Made by a program: the position numbers and the translations under genes
Assembly (NCBI RefSeq): GCF_036417845.1
Contig: NC_089978.1
Span: 87,662,007-87,726,006 of the forward strand
Length of the DNA: 64,000 nt
Source of the DNA: Apteryx mantelli
Lineage: Eukaryota > Chordata > Aves > Apterygiformes > Apterygidae
Reading direction: 5' to 3'
Shown: positions 26,301 to 38,490 of the stretch, one piece after another
Position numbering within the stretch: position 1 is the first letter of the stretch
Layout: every line of letters begins with the position of its first letter
Notes under the pieces: generated by a model
Told to the model about the DNA's origin: nothing
What the model saw: only the letters and a program-made list of their open reading frames with translations
Database searches by the model: none

Positions 26301-27204
26301 TGACTCATTGACACTCTCGGATAGACAGCTTCCTCAGAAAATGAAATGAAATAATGACTTGGTCTTCTCTGTTGCAATAAATGTAGCTAATACATAAGGG
26401 GAGAGAGGAAAAGAAAAAAATGTATAGTTTATCTCTGTCACTTTAATACGTATTAATAATGTCATTGAAATATGCAAGCATGTCCACAAGAATTGCAGGA
26501 TTCAGCTAATAAAATCTTGTAGATTTGCAGACTGTAAGGTCATTACACCATTAGCCTTATTTCCTGCATAATGTCATCCATGGAATGTCTTTCAGCAACT
26601 CAGAGACTGAGGCTAATAATGATGTTTGGCTCTGGAAAACATTCCAGGCAGTTTCGATTTGAGAATAATAAGAGATGGAGAACCCCACGCTTACCTTGGT
26701 ATTTCGTCCTGGCGTAATTATTGTCACTATTACATGTGTGCTTTTTTCCTATTGGAATAATGTGGCTCAAATTTTCTGGCCATTGGTTCCTGTTATGTTT
26801 TTCTCTGCTAGACTGCTGATGATAAAAGTATCAAGCATGATATTCACATATGCAGTGCTTATTTGTGTATATAAACAGGTTGTGCTCTTTAAATTTATCA
26901 CTGTAAAGCATTACAACCATCCTGAGTTACTTATTTTTTACTTTCGTCTCTTTCTCCTTAGGGGTTTCAGAACGGCACAGCATATTCCAGTATCGGCACA
27001 ATAAACAAAGATTAAATCACTTTCCTGATTCTTTGCGCTACTTCCCAGTTTATACAAGCATGGATTATAATAAGTATTTCTGGCACTGACTACATCTGAA
27101 TGGCCACAACGATGAATAATCCCTTTTCCAAACCATTGAGTTTACTGTCCTGAAGCGTAGAACTTGCAGGAGAAATAATTTTGCTTTTCATAGTGGCAGG
27201 AAAA
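23341..27204. other. Intergenic, no gene recognised
   Basis: AT-rich unique sequence. A 109-codon hydrophobic open frame (plus, 26675-27004) has no recognisable domain and typical AT-driven composition. Short tandem TTTACTCCAT words occur near 24475-24500. Confidence 0.7.
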
Positions 27205-28465
27205 AAATGTGCCTTACATTTCCAAGAGGCTTGGTACAGTCAGCAGGACTGCTACCCAGCCAGCTGTTTCCCAGCCTGGGCTGACACACGGGATTTTTCC
27301 ACCCTGAGTGCAGGTATTTGCATTTATTGAACTTCATGAGGTTTCCGTTGGCCCTGTCCACAAGTCTCTCGAGGTCCCTCTGGACTGAAGCTCTGCCACT
27401 CACTGTGCCAGACACTCCCCCCAGTTTAATGTCATCTGCAGATTTCCTGAAAATGGTCACTGATGAAGATGTTGATCAATATGGGGCTCCGTACTGACCC
27501 TCTGGAGTACTTCGCTCCTTAGTGATGTACACCCACCAGCCAAATGCTGAAGCAGCAATTGTTGCCCTTTGAGCCTGACAGTCCAGCTATTTTTCAGCCC
27601 ACCTAACGGTCAATTGTCCTGTCCACACTTCCTCAGTTTCCAGATTGTCCATCACTAGGTTTTCCCCCACCGTATAAAAGGGCACAGGTTTTTCTTCAGC
27701 TTCCAGGGTGTTGTGCTGGTGGGGGTGGGTGTGTGTGTCAAAAGCTGTACTAAAGTCAAGGTATGTTATATCCACCACTCCCCCATGCCCACAGAGCCCG
27801 TCATTTTATTACAGATGTCACTGCGTTTGGTCACACATGATTTGCGTTTTGAATCTGTGTTGACTACTCCTGATTACTGACCTGCCCTGCCCACACTTGG
27901 GAGAGTCAAGAGGACGTGCTCCATGGGACGGAGCTGAGGCTGACTGCCCTGTAGTTCCCTGGATCCTCCCCCTTGCCTTTTTAAACATGAGATCTAATGT
28001 CAGTCTTCTTCCAGTTGTCAGAAACCTTCCCAGTTGTCACAATTTCTCACGGACAATAGACAGCAGCTTCGTGCTCACACCTACCAGCTCCTCCAGCACC
28101 TTCAGATGAATCTTATCTAGCTCTGTGGATTCAAATGCATGCAACTTCTCTAAGTAGTCCCAAAAATGTTGCTCCCCACTGCTGGCTGCCCTTCTTCCCA
28201 AACAGCCCTAACACGCAGGGGTCTGGGAACAGGCTTTGCCTGAGAAGACCGAGGCAAAAAAGGCATTGAGGACTTCAGCCTTTTCCACATTGTCCATCAC
28301 TAGGCTGTCTCCCACATGGACCCATGTTTTTCCCGAACATCCTCTTGCAACTATCATTTCTGTAAAATCCTTTCCTGTCACCCTTAATAACCCTCACTGC
28401 TCTTAGCTCCAGCTGGGCTTTGACTTCCCTAATTTCCTTGGTCTTTCTGATTTCTCCTGGTCATG
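27205..28465 (-). mobile_element. CR1, decayed internal ORF2 fragment
   Basis: The minus strand shows broken CR1 reverse-transcriptase text: a Y-L-D-F-S-x-A-F-D-T match near 27740-27770, where the following bases have turned into a GTGTGT tract, and a KSADDIKLGGVSGT match to FADDTKLGG near 27410-27450. The plus strand repeats phrases of the 11-14 kb copy, such as CTGTAGTTCCCTGGATCCTC at about 27951. Frames shift repeatedly. It lacks the CR1 3' end and is clearly older or of another subfamily than the 11-kb copy. Confidence 0.9.
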
Positions 28466-31400
28466 GAGAACTTAATTCACAGGGATGAAAATCGGCATCA
28501 TAACTCACACAGTCCTTCAGGCCCACTTACACGATTCTCTACATATAGCAAAAGGTAAAATTGGTTAACGGTTATAGCCTAAACTAAAATGAAAATAGTT
28601 TTGGACTGTTGAAATAGACCATTTAACATTTATGAACTACAACAGTTCCCGTTAGCATTTAGATACACAAACACACTGAAGAACAACTTACAGAAATAAA
28701 TGAGGTAAATAAAGGAAGTAGCTGGTCTTCAAAAGAATAAAGACATTAGTCCACATTTTCCCACAACCTATGTGTGCATCTGAGCCATCAGGCTAAGAAG
28801 TGTGCTTTTTTTCTTGGCCATGTAAATATTTACTGATATATGAGAAGTATAACACCTTCCACATTGAAAAATTTTACTTCAAACATGTGATATCTCAATG
28901 TTTACGCCACTATCCTTGAAGATGGGAGACTTGGGTCAAATTCTTCCTCCAAATCATGTAACAAAAGGATCTGAACCAAGGTCCACATACGTTAGAGTAG
29001 TGCCTTCATCAGTATATGGTAGTTTGAAGGTAATATCCCCACCATAACATCAACAGGACTTGTGAATCTTGACCTTTGTTTTCCAAATTTCTTTGCTTTA
29101 GGAAGCAGTTAAAAGGTCTGATTCAAAGCTTTTGAAGCACTGCCAGATATTAGATATTCACACAGTTCTGCTCAAAGCAACCTGAGACAATGCTTGGTTC
29201 TATTCTCTACCAGTTTCTTACTTTTCTCAGAAAAGGCAGCATGTCCCCTGCCAAAGGGACAGTGAGTTTTTCTCTATATTAGCTGTGACCTGAAAGGGAA
29301 CACTAAAGCATAACTAGATGTGACCTCTCCAGTTGTACATAGCTTTTTTCAGATAAGAAGACCAAAGGTTAGGGGTTCCTTAGACAACATTATTTTGTGC
29401 TAATTCATACAAGTAGAAGAAGCAGGGCTTTTCATAGGTGTTGATGAAATTCATCCTGTTGCAAATCAGACCATATGGCACATGAAAGCTCCCTCCGATC
29501 CAATTTGTAAACTACACAGTGAAGGGGATTGAACCAATTTAGGATTTCCTTTCATCCCACCTCTCGCCTCCCCCACAACTGAGCAACCACTAGACAGATG
29601 CTCAATTTTACTAAAATGAGCAGACCCATAATGGGTCTGTTCTTGGTTGTAAAGTTAAGTCTCTGCTAAAGCATCTGCAGGACTGGGGCTAATTTGGCTG
29701 CCAGGCTAGAGAACTTCACTCTGATTTCCATTATACTTATTACCTACCAGAGGCCAGAAACATCAAGATTTTTAGAAACAGTTGATTTAGTCTTCAGTTA
29801 AAAAATGCAGGTGGTGTAGCTTTGTCAGATTGGAAAATCACAAATCAGACATCCCTAGCCCTCGTTTATTAGCCCTCCATGACTGTACTGCAAAAGTGGA
29901 ATGACTCTATTTCACAAAGCAGCAGCCTAAGAAATCAAGTCCAGATGCCAAAAAGGAGAGTTACTATAATAACAGTGATCTGATATATTTATTTTAGAAG
30001 TGGAAACCAGCATGTTGTCAAATACACTCCAAGAATCTCTCTATTGCAATGTGCTAAATGAAAGTAACAGGTAGGAGGGCAAGTGTACACTCTTGTCCTG
30101 GACTGCATGAAGAAGAGATTGTTTCAAAACAATGTATTTAAGCCCAAGGAACCACTGTCCACCTTAGCATAACCTTCCCATAGATCTGGTTTCCATTGTT
30201 GGCTGGAGATGGAGACTAGTCACAGTAATATTTTTAATAACAGTAAAGAAACAATAAGATTACTATCTGTCTAGTGATCAAGCCAAACTCCTGTATAAAT
30301 TTCAGCCTATGTAGCATTTGGCATGGTCAGAGAGCGAAGAGATGGTAAAATTCCTCTTTTTTTAGTATGCTTTAAAAAATCCACTAGAGGCATCTGTGCT
30401 ATTCCAGCTCTGACCACATTGAAGAAAGAGAAAGAAAATCTCTGAAATTCTTTGGGATTGCAGTTAAAATGCCATTGTGGGGTTTGCTTGTTTAACAGGA
30501 GCTATGAAAAAGGAAATGAAAATGCTATTTCAGAAATTGTTGGAGGAGGCAAAAGATGGATATCACAGGATTCCTAGACTCTTGTTGTGATTCTGACTGC
30601 TATTTCTCCTTAAATGAAAAAAATTTGATGACAGCAAAAACTGTGATATCCTCCTTTGATATTTTAATGAGTACAAGTGCCCCAATGAGACCTACCTGTT
30701 AGCCCTTCTTTGCTCTGAACTCATGTCTATTCCTAGACGTGTAGTAAACATGCATTGTTTTGAGGCCATAGCGTAGAAGACAAGGTTTTTGTTTTCATGG
30801 TTGAGTGTATCTGAGATTAAAAGAGGGCCTTTTTAATATTTTCTGTCTTATTCTACTCAGTCCAAGCTAATATTTAACTCCTATCTTTCTTGTTTGTCAT
30901 GACCATGTTGCGTGCAATTCCTCTCACCTACATACAGCCATTTAAAATTAGGTACATATTCTAAGCCAGTCTCTTCCAGAGGGTCATTTATTTTGCTGAT
31001 CATATTTTAGGATGAAGTGAACTGTTCTGTAGAGTTGTTTACTTCTCTCCATTGTCTATAAAGTCTACATAATAATCTCAGACAGCATGCCAGCTTCCAG
31101 ATATCTGAAGCTACGTAAGATGACCCCATCATTTTTTGGCAAAATTACGAATCCTTTCATTTGTTGTTCAGATGCCTCACGTGTTCCAGTGATTTGCCTG
31201 ACTTTTGTTCTGATGTTAAATTGCTCTCCATCAGTAATTTTGAATTTATTTTATATTTTACTCCCATCTGAGTCCTACCTTTAGTATGCCATTTTGTGTG
31301 AAATCACAGGCTTTTATTATCCACAATGGATGGCTATAGCCACAGAATGACCCCAAGAGAAAATATATCATTGCTGTTAACCTTTTGTCCTTGGAGGTGC

Positions 31401-34400
31401 TCTCCAGTTTCATACACTGTACACTCTGTACTTTTCTGTCTGCCAGTGCAGCATCTTTGGGTAAATGTTTGTTTTGAGGCACACTGTGCATATGTTCCTA
31501 GTACTGGAATTCGTTCTGTTTTGCATGATAGACATTAACTGCAGATGTGTTCTCTCAGTGCCTTTGCGCTGTGTTTATGCTCTGTGTGCATGGGACCTCG
31601 CTCTTGTCTCTTATTTTTGTCGTGCATATTGGATTCTTGTCTGAGAAAAATTACATACAAAGAATGGAAGGTTCTAATTAAGAGAGAACATAACTAACGC
31701 CATTTCCAAACTCCTTTCTTAGAGGGAAATCTATTCGGTTTGTGCACCATTTTATACACACACACACACACACACGTACGTACGTACGTATAGTATAGTT
31801 GCTATATAAAGATGCCGAAGCTAGCTCAAATGAACAGTATATATTACCAAGACACAGAACTATGTCAGCACTTTTGTATTTCTTCTGGTACTCAGATTAT
31901 GTGATTTAACTCTACATGATCTTGTATTGCTGTGACAAAAGAAGATGTTTTTTAAAAAGGTATTCAAAACATGGTTTATTCTAATTTATTCTTAATGGAT
32001 CTTCATTTCAGGGAACGATATAAAGCAAGACATGCCAGCATCACTTGCATATAATTTCATAAGAGTCATTCACACCAGCACAAGTCAAGAGGCATTTCAC
32101 TGACATGAATAAAGTTAGACTGATGTGAAACTGCTTCGAGACTGTTACAGCAATCATCAGAAAATAGCAGTAACCTCAAAAGCAGTTTTTGTTATCCAAG
32201 TTTGCCCCCACTCTCTGAAATATATGGACTCAGATCTGCTGCTTTTACTCACCTGAGTGATCCTGTCTTATTCGACTACCCAAATTAGTATCATTATGTC
32301 CTCAATTGCAAAGAGACTGTTTCAGTCAAGATTAACTACACAGTTATGGGTTTCTGGACCGAGTATGCATGTTTTTGTATTGCTCTTAATGATGTCAGAT
32401 TTCAGTTTGACAAAATCAAATGTTTAAATCCACCAAGAACCCAGTCAAATGGCTGTCCAGGGATTTTTGAAGAAACCTTTAGTGCAAGCAGATACACATC
32501 TTTTCCTGCATATAAATATCCCACCAACAGCGATGTAATTTTGTACATACAAGAAGACTTTGTTTGTCTTCAGAGTTAATGTTCTTGGAATTAATGCCAG
32601 GATAAACAGCTTGGAAAGAAGTATTGTGAGAAACTGTCATTCTGATATCAGCATTCCTTGTATTTGGATTTTTTATATATTCATTGCATGAAGATTAGAT
32701 AGATTAGATTTGTCATCTGGTATTCCAAATGGTTACAACTAAAGGTGACCTCCCTGATGCTGAATGACAATCTTGGTAACAAAAATCTCTCCTCTTGAAA
32801 GAACAGGAAGAGCTTGTCCACTCGGTTACAGCAGTTTTCCAGCAACCTGAGGGATAACAGCCTTGCAAAACAGAAACGAGGTAAGAAATAATACCCCAGA
32901 GTAACAGAGTAGATCAGAGAAGGCAGCCAGCAGTTTGTGGGATGATTTCACTCAGCCTCTAACAATTTAGAGGGTATCCTACCGGGCCTGCACACGCATG
33001 GGCCCTTTCTTTGGCGAGCCATAAACCTACATGAGCTGAGAGCGCAACACAAATGGACAGCAGATGTGCCCAAAACTGGCATCTGTCCCACTGAATTATT
33101 TAGTAGCCCTGATCTAAGCAGTAATGAGTTTCTCAGGGGGTGACAGTGTCTCACCCCAGCTTTCAAGAAAAGCATAGCGCCTCTAACAGGAAACGCCACA
33201 GTAATAATCTCAAATGCTCATTTGAGTGTCATTGTGGGCTCACATTAAATCTAGCAAATTAACAAGAAAATTAATTATAGTTATAAGGACAGGACTGCAC
33301 CTTTAGTGCCAAATGTTTAGTCTGACCCAAGGCATTCTGTTCTCTAAAAAATATTCTGGTCTTCCTAACAGCATGTCTTTTGCAGCCATGCTCAAGTCTC
33401 CAACAGAGGCATGGCTGAATCAAAACTAGACACTTTGGGAGAAATGAATAAGTTATTCCTACCTACTGTCCAGGAAAAGTCGATCCAGAGGCAAACTGTT
33501 GAGTTATTTATTCCATTCCCTTCCTGGAATAAATTATGCTCTTGAATGTCCTTTAATGTATAACTAATAAGGAACTATCAGACTACATGAGATTTTATAA
33601 ATATTTCAGTTATGCATAGGCCAAGTGCAGAATCAGGGTCAATATATGGATTTGGGACTGCCCCTGAAGGATATAGCAACTAGAAACTAATTAATAAAAT
33701 TACTGCCCAATTAAAACAAAACAGAATGAAAATCAGTTGAATGTAAGACTCTGAAGCACCACCATTTCATATTTCCACCTCTGGCCTTTCCTCTGCTGTA
33801 CAAATATGCAAACACATCTGCAGGACCAACAAGTGAGCTCTTCAGCTAACCCTTTGGTCATGGTCCAAAAGTTTGGGAAGATAACAGGAAAATTTGCACT
33901 GGCTCTGATTTCCTTTGCTTCTGTTTTCTGATCTGCTCTTTGAGCTAAACTTCTCCTAGAAGAGCTATAAAAAAATCCACACTGGAAATCTACAGCACTT
34001 ACGTCCGTGTGGTTCAGCCAGCTGGATCACTGATCTCAAACACTTTTCCAGCCATCAAGAAATGTCCTATCGCAAATCCTATTTGTCTGTCTTACACTAT
34101 TAGCTTTTCAAATGGTCAGTGGTCGTACTGTCATGACCCCAAGTTTGTACTGTAGTCTCATCTTTCTCCATTTCAACAGTCTACCCGAGGGGAAATTAGG
34201 TAAAAATAATATTGTAGTATTGTTTATCTCCTGGTTTCATTGCTGCCTATTCCTCACAGATTGCCATCATCGAGTTTTCCCTATTAAAACTCTCTCAGAA
34301 TGAACTTTAGTACTGGAAATTGATGTGCAGTCATAAAATATTCTGAAATGGGCTTACTCATTTTTTCCAATATAAATCTTCAGATTCTTTCAAAGTATTG

Positions 34401-37400
34401 ATTGAGCTGAATATCTGAATAGCAGACTATATATCGCAATTAGAACTAGTTCAGAATGTTTTTAGGAGTTCAATTCCAGAAAAAAAAAATATATAAAAAT
34501 ACATATCAGACTCAAGCAAGATATATCCAGCCACCCTGAAAATCTTAAAAACTTTCATTTCAGTCTTGCAGAGTCTTATTGGAAACTTACTTAACCAAAT
34601 TCTCAGTCTGCTCGCCTACTCTCACTGTAAAATTGATGAAAAATTAATGTAAAAAAAAATGAACCCAGTTCACAGGAGAACAAAATAAATTCCTATGAGC
34701 CTTACTGAAAATTACTGTCAACCTGCTGTAGAAAAATATAACCCAAGAATTTTCCTTGCCTGTACCCACTCCATCCAACTTGCCCTGTTCCTTTCCTCAA
34801 CAAAATATGCTTGCTTCAGATAAATGGGCTAGCAGAATTTGGCAAGTTTGTTTTATTTGGATAATATGTAAATCAAAACAATTGACTCACTTGGAGCATT
34901 ATTTTTGTTTGAGGAAAAAAATAGCCACCTGCAAAAAAAGGGAAATGTTCCAGCAAATCTAATTTAAAACAAATGAGTGACTATTGAGGTTTCTAATGGG
35001 AAAGAAAATTTGCCCTCAGCAGCGCTATATGGCACCAGAAGGAGAATACTGGAGTCTAGCTGGCGAAGGCTCTGGGAGAACACTGCTCACCATATGAAAT
35101 AGGAGACCGATGCTTGAGGAAAAAGCAGAGCAAAGGGACACGGTATCATATGATAAAAAGATCCGAGGAATAATTGTTATATAAAGTATCTGTGACTAAA
35201 GCAGTTGAAGTTAGTCAGACAAAAATAAATACATACTGCCTTATTTGGCAGACATTGTAGGATTAACAAACACTTTAAAACAGTTTGCTTGTATTCAAAT
35301 ATGAATTCTTCTTTGTGTTTTTTCATCATTTTAGTACAGCTGAAGTTTATTGTGCTTTCCAAACTTTCAATATAGGAACTTCACATACTCTTAAAATCTT
35401 TTAATGACTTGTCTGTCAAAGTATTATTGACTCCCATGTGTGACTGCAAATACACACATACTTATATATGTGAAAGCTAATACACAGTAGGGTTGATTGA
35501 AAGCATACGGCAATCAATAGGAGGCTTTTCATTGATTTTGACTGAGTCTGGAGCAGAGCCATAATGTGAAAAACAGTATGGTAAATGTTCTCATCAAGAT
35601 GGTGTGGATGCACAAGCAACCCTTCCTAGCCTCCACCAGCCACTTTCTGAAGAGGCAGTCACCTCGTCCTCCCTTCGCTGTGGCTTTACAGTGAACGACT
35701 CTTTAGAAAATACTGTTGCAAACGGGGCTGTTTGCTGCACCCTTGACTCCTCAGGCAGAGACTGGTAGGGCTTGCAGGCAAGTGAAACACCTCGGGGAGT
35801 CCCACAGCGAGAATGATAAGCTACCTTGGTGCAGGGCTAGCTCCGAGCATGGGCAAAGCTGGGCTTTGCTTAGGACAGCTGCCTGCCAGAGGCAACCTAA
35901 TGGTCATGGCCCTGCTGCTTATTTTGGCTGGAGCAGGGCACTGAAAAGTCGTATTGGATGCTGCTGCTGGCAGCAAAGTGTGTGGGGCAGCGGGGCTGCT
36001 CCAGCAGATCACTGTGTCCGTCTGCGCTGTCCATTTCCACACCGGCCTCAGGACCCAGCTCCTCCAGCTCCCCTCCTGGCCGGGTGTCTATCTCCTCCCC
36101 TTTCTGCCCCGGGGCCCAAGACCCAGCTCCAAATTTTGCTTAGATAACTCAGTCTCGCCCAGACTGCTGCAAAGCCTTGAGCTACCTCTGCATTTGGCCA
36201 CCTGCAGTTGACCAGGACTTGACTGGCTGCTCTATGATGTTTGATAGTAAACCAAGCAAAATTTTTAAATCCAATGTAAACCAATAATGCAGTGAAAATA
36301 TTCTTAGTTTTTAGGCCAAAATTGTACATAGTTTAATGTTACCAATTTAATGTTACTAAGAAAATAGCATTTAGAAAAAGCTGTGCAGCTATTTCCTTGT
36401 AATGTTCATTTTTAGGTGATACTGAATTCAGCTCTAACAAGGTTTTAATTTCAAAACCTAGGTACAAACTTACAATACATGCTTGGTTCCACTCTCGAAA
36501 GAAGTCACATGAAGGTTACCTGAAGAGATTCAGCAGTTTGGTGACAAATAGCAAAGCTCCCTTAAAGAATACTTGCATTTAAATGCTTTTCAACCATCCT
36601 CAAGAAAAGTCAAGCAGAAATTCCTCCTCTCCCTGAAAAGCAGCAGTCTGTATTTCTACTTAATTCACTCCCCACTCCCCATCCATTTATATGCATTTAG
36701 TGCAGTCTTAATCGCACAATCAGACACAATTCTGAATGCCTTTAATCGTGGTTGCAAAAAAGACAATTTCTGAACTGCTAGATTAGAGAGATGAGTTTTA
36801 TTCTTACATCTTCCACAAATTGACAAGACTGTATTTTAATACCAAAGCGCAAGAAGCCAAATTAAAGAGCATTTTTAATTCTGCTGTTTGATCTGATTTC
36901 ATAAGCCTAACATTTTCTCATATAATTATTTGCCAGTTTTCTCCACATGGAGCCAGATGCACACATGCTAAAACAAGAGACATTGTACCATCATAAAATT
37001 TGAGCAAGCAAATGATGAATCAGAATCCACTATGAGCTGTCAGGGAAAACAAGGCTTAGCACAAAGGGTCTTCAGGTCATACAAGTCTGGTAATGGATGA
37101 TCATGAGACATCCCTCGGGTGTTTTGTGATATGGGACCTTTCCTGCATACCATAGAAGTATCAGGGATTTTGCAGAGGTTCAAAAAGCTTTGTAATCAGC
37201 ACAGTTGTGGTTTCTGGAGGGGGTAGGAGGGATTAGTATAAATTTGACTCTGCTCAAATTTGAGAGTTTCATTACAACCAGATAAACACCAAAAATACTG
37301 GAGAACAAATCTAAACTGGGAACTCCTTCCCCCAAGGGACAACAGAGGATTGGGAACTGTGGGCATTGGCAGCAGATTTGGTACTAAAACACTGTCATTC

Positions 37401-37884
37401 TGTGCTCAGGGAAGGGAAATAAACAGCACAGATACAACTGGGGAAGTAATACCAAGCAGTCACACCCTTTCTAATGTAAGTAGTTTATTTTCGGTTTGTT
37501 CCCTTAGTATTACCCTAATATTACTTTCTCAAGTAACTAAGCAACCTCCAACATCTTACTGCTAAAACGGGTTGAGTCACTGTTGTGATACTCAATAGCT
37601 TTTTGTTAGCTACTGGATGCATCAGAAAGTGTAGAGGGCTTTTCAATCCCCTATGCTACAGTGCCACCTTATGGCACTTCTACATAGTCCTCATTTTTTC
37701 TCTTGATCTTAATCTTCATCTTAAGCATATCACGTTGCTTTAATCAAATGCGTAGGCTACCATACAAACACCCCAGTGAGGTGGAAAGTACCTAAGATTT
37801 CAGAGGACTGCAGCTTAGTTAACAAAACTGTTTTTCATATCCTGAACTATAGATAATAAATCTGGAAGAAATATTACAGTATCT
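28466..37884. other. Long repeat-poor, gene-free stretch
   Basis: About 9.4 kb with no recognised transposon and no supported exon apart from the microsatellite at 31756-31790. A GC-richer patch with overlapping open frames at 35720-36210 matches nothing known. Confidence 0.7.
31756..31790. repeat. Compound microsatellite (AC)10(CGTA)4
   Basis: Ten AC units run directly into four CGTA units, forming a fully alternating purine-pyrimidine tract in which the second half is self-complementary. Confidence 0.95.
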
Positions 37885-38490
37885 AATCCATATTGCTATT
37901 GTCAGCATTCCTGACCAACATTTGCCTAACCTGTTCTCAGAAACATCCAGGGACAAGACGCCCAGGCCCAGTTCCTCACCATCCCTTTCATTAGGTTGTA
38001 TACGCTAAATAACCATCTTAATCTCAATTGTTGCTGATTTTGGACCTCAGTTCTTGTCCTGTTCACCCTGGACGTGGAGAACAATTTGTGTTTTTCTTCT
38101 GTATAATTTTCTTCACATTAACAACTGTTAATCAACTCTATCCAAAATTTTCCTTCACCTTATGCAATACCCATTTCTTAACATTTCTTTGTAGGTCCTA
38201 TTTTCTAGGCCATTGATCATTTGCACTATTCTCATCTGGGTTTTCTCCAGTGGGATCATATCTTTATTCAAAGCATATATTTATACTTAACTCAAAACTA
38301 GGCATGATACTTCATCTAAGGTGCTCGCCAAGGCTAAGTAGAGCAGAAGAATGACCTCTTGTGGTACAGATTACACCCTTGTTTTTGCCCTTAGCTATTT
38401 CATTTTAGGTCAGAACCCTCTAAAAACCCATATTTAGTAAATAGTTAGCCATGATTCTGCTGGAAATAGGGTTCTGACAAAGTATTTCCT
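37885..38490 (-). mobile_element. Ancient CR1/L3-like fragment
   Basis: The order of phrases follows the reverse-complement CR1 3' region: TGACCAACATTTGCCTAACC TGTTCTCAGAAACATCCAGG, then CTCATCTGGGTTTTCTCCAG TG, then TGATACTTCATCTAAGGTGC with CCAAGGCTAAGTAGAGCAGA AGAATGACCTC. The last block is the old counterpart of the CAGTACTCCAGATGGGGCCT...GAGTAGAGG block at 11715-11755 in the young copy. Too decayed for any open frame. Confidence 0.7.

Noticed and set aside
26675-27004. 109-codon hydrophobic frame that looks membrane-like
   Set aside because: AT-rich DNA readily yields Phe/Ile/Leu-rich frames; no family features or gene context.
35716-36211. Overlapping open frames in a GC-richer patch
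   Set aside because: Mutually overlapping on both strands with no known similarity; likely composition.
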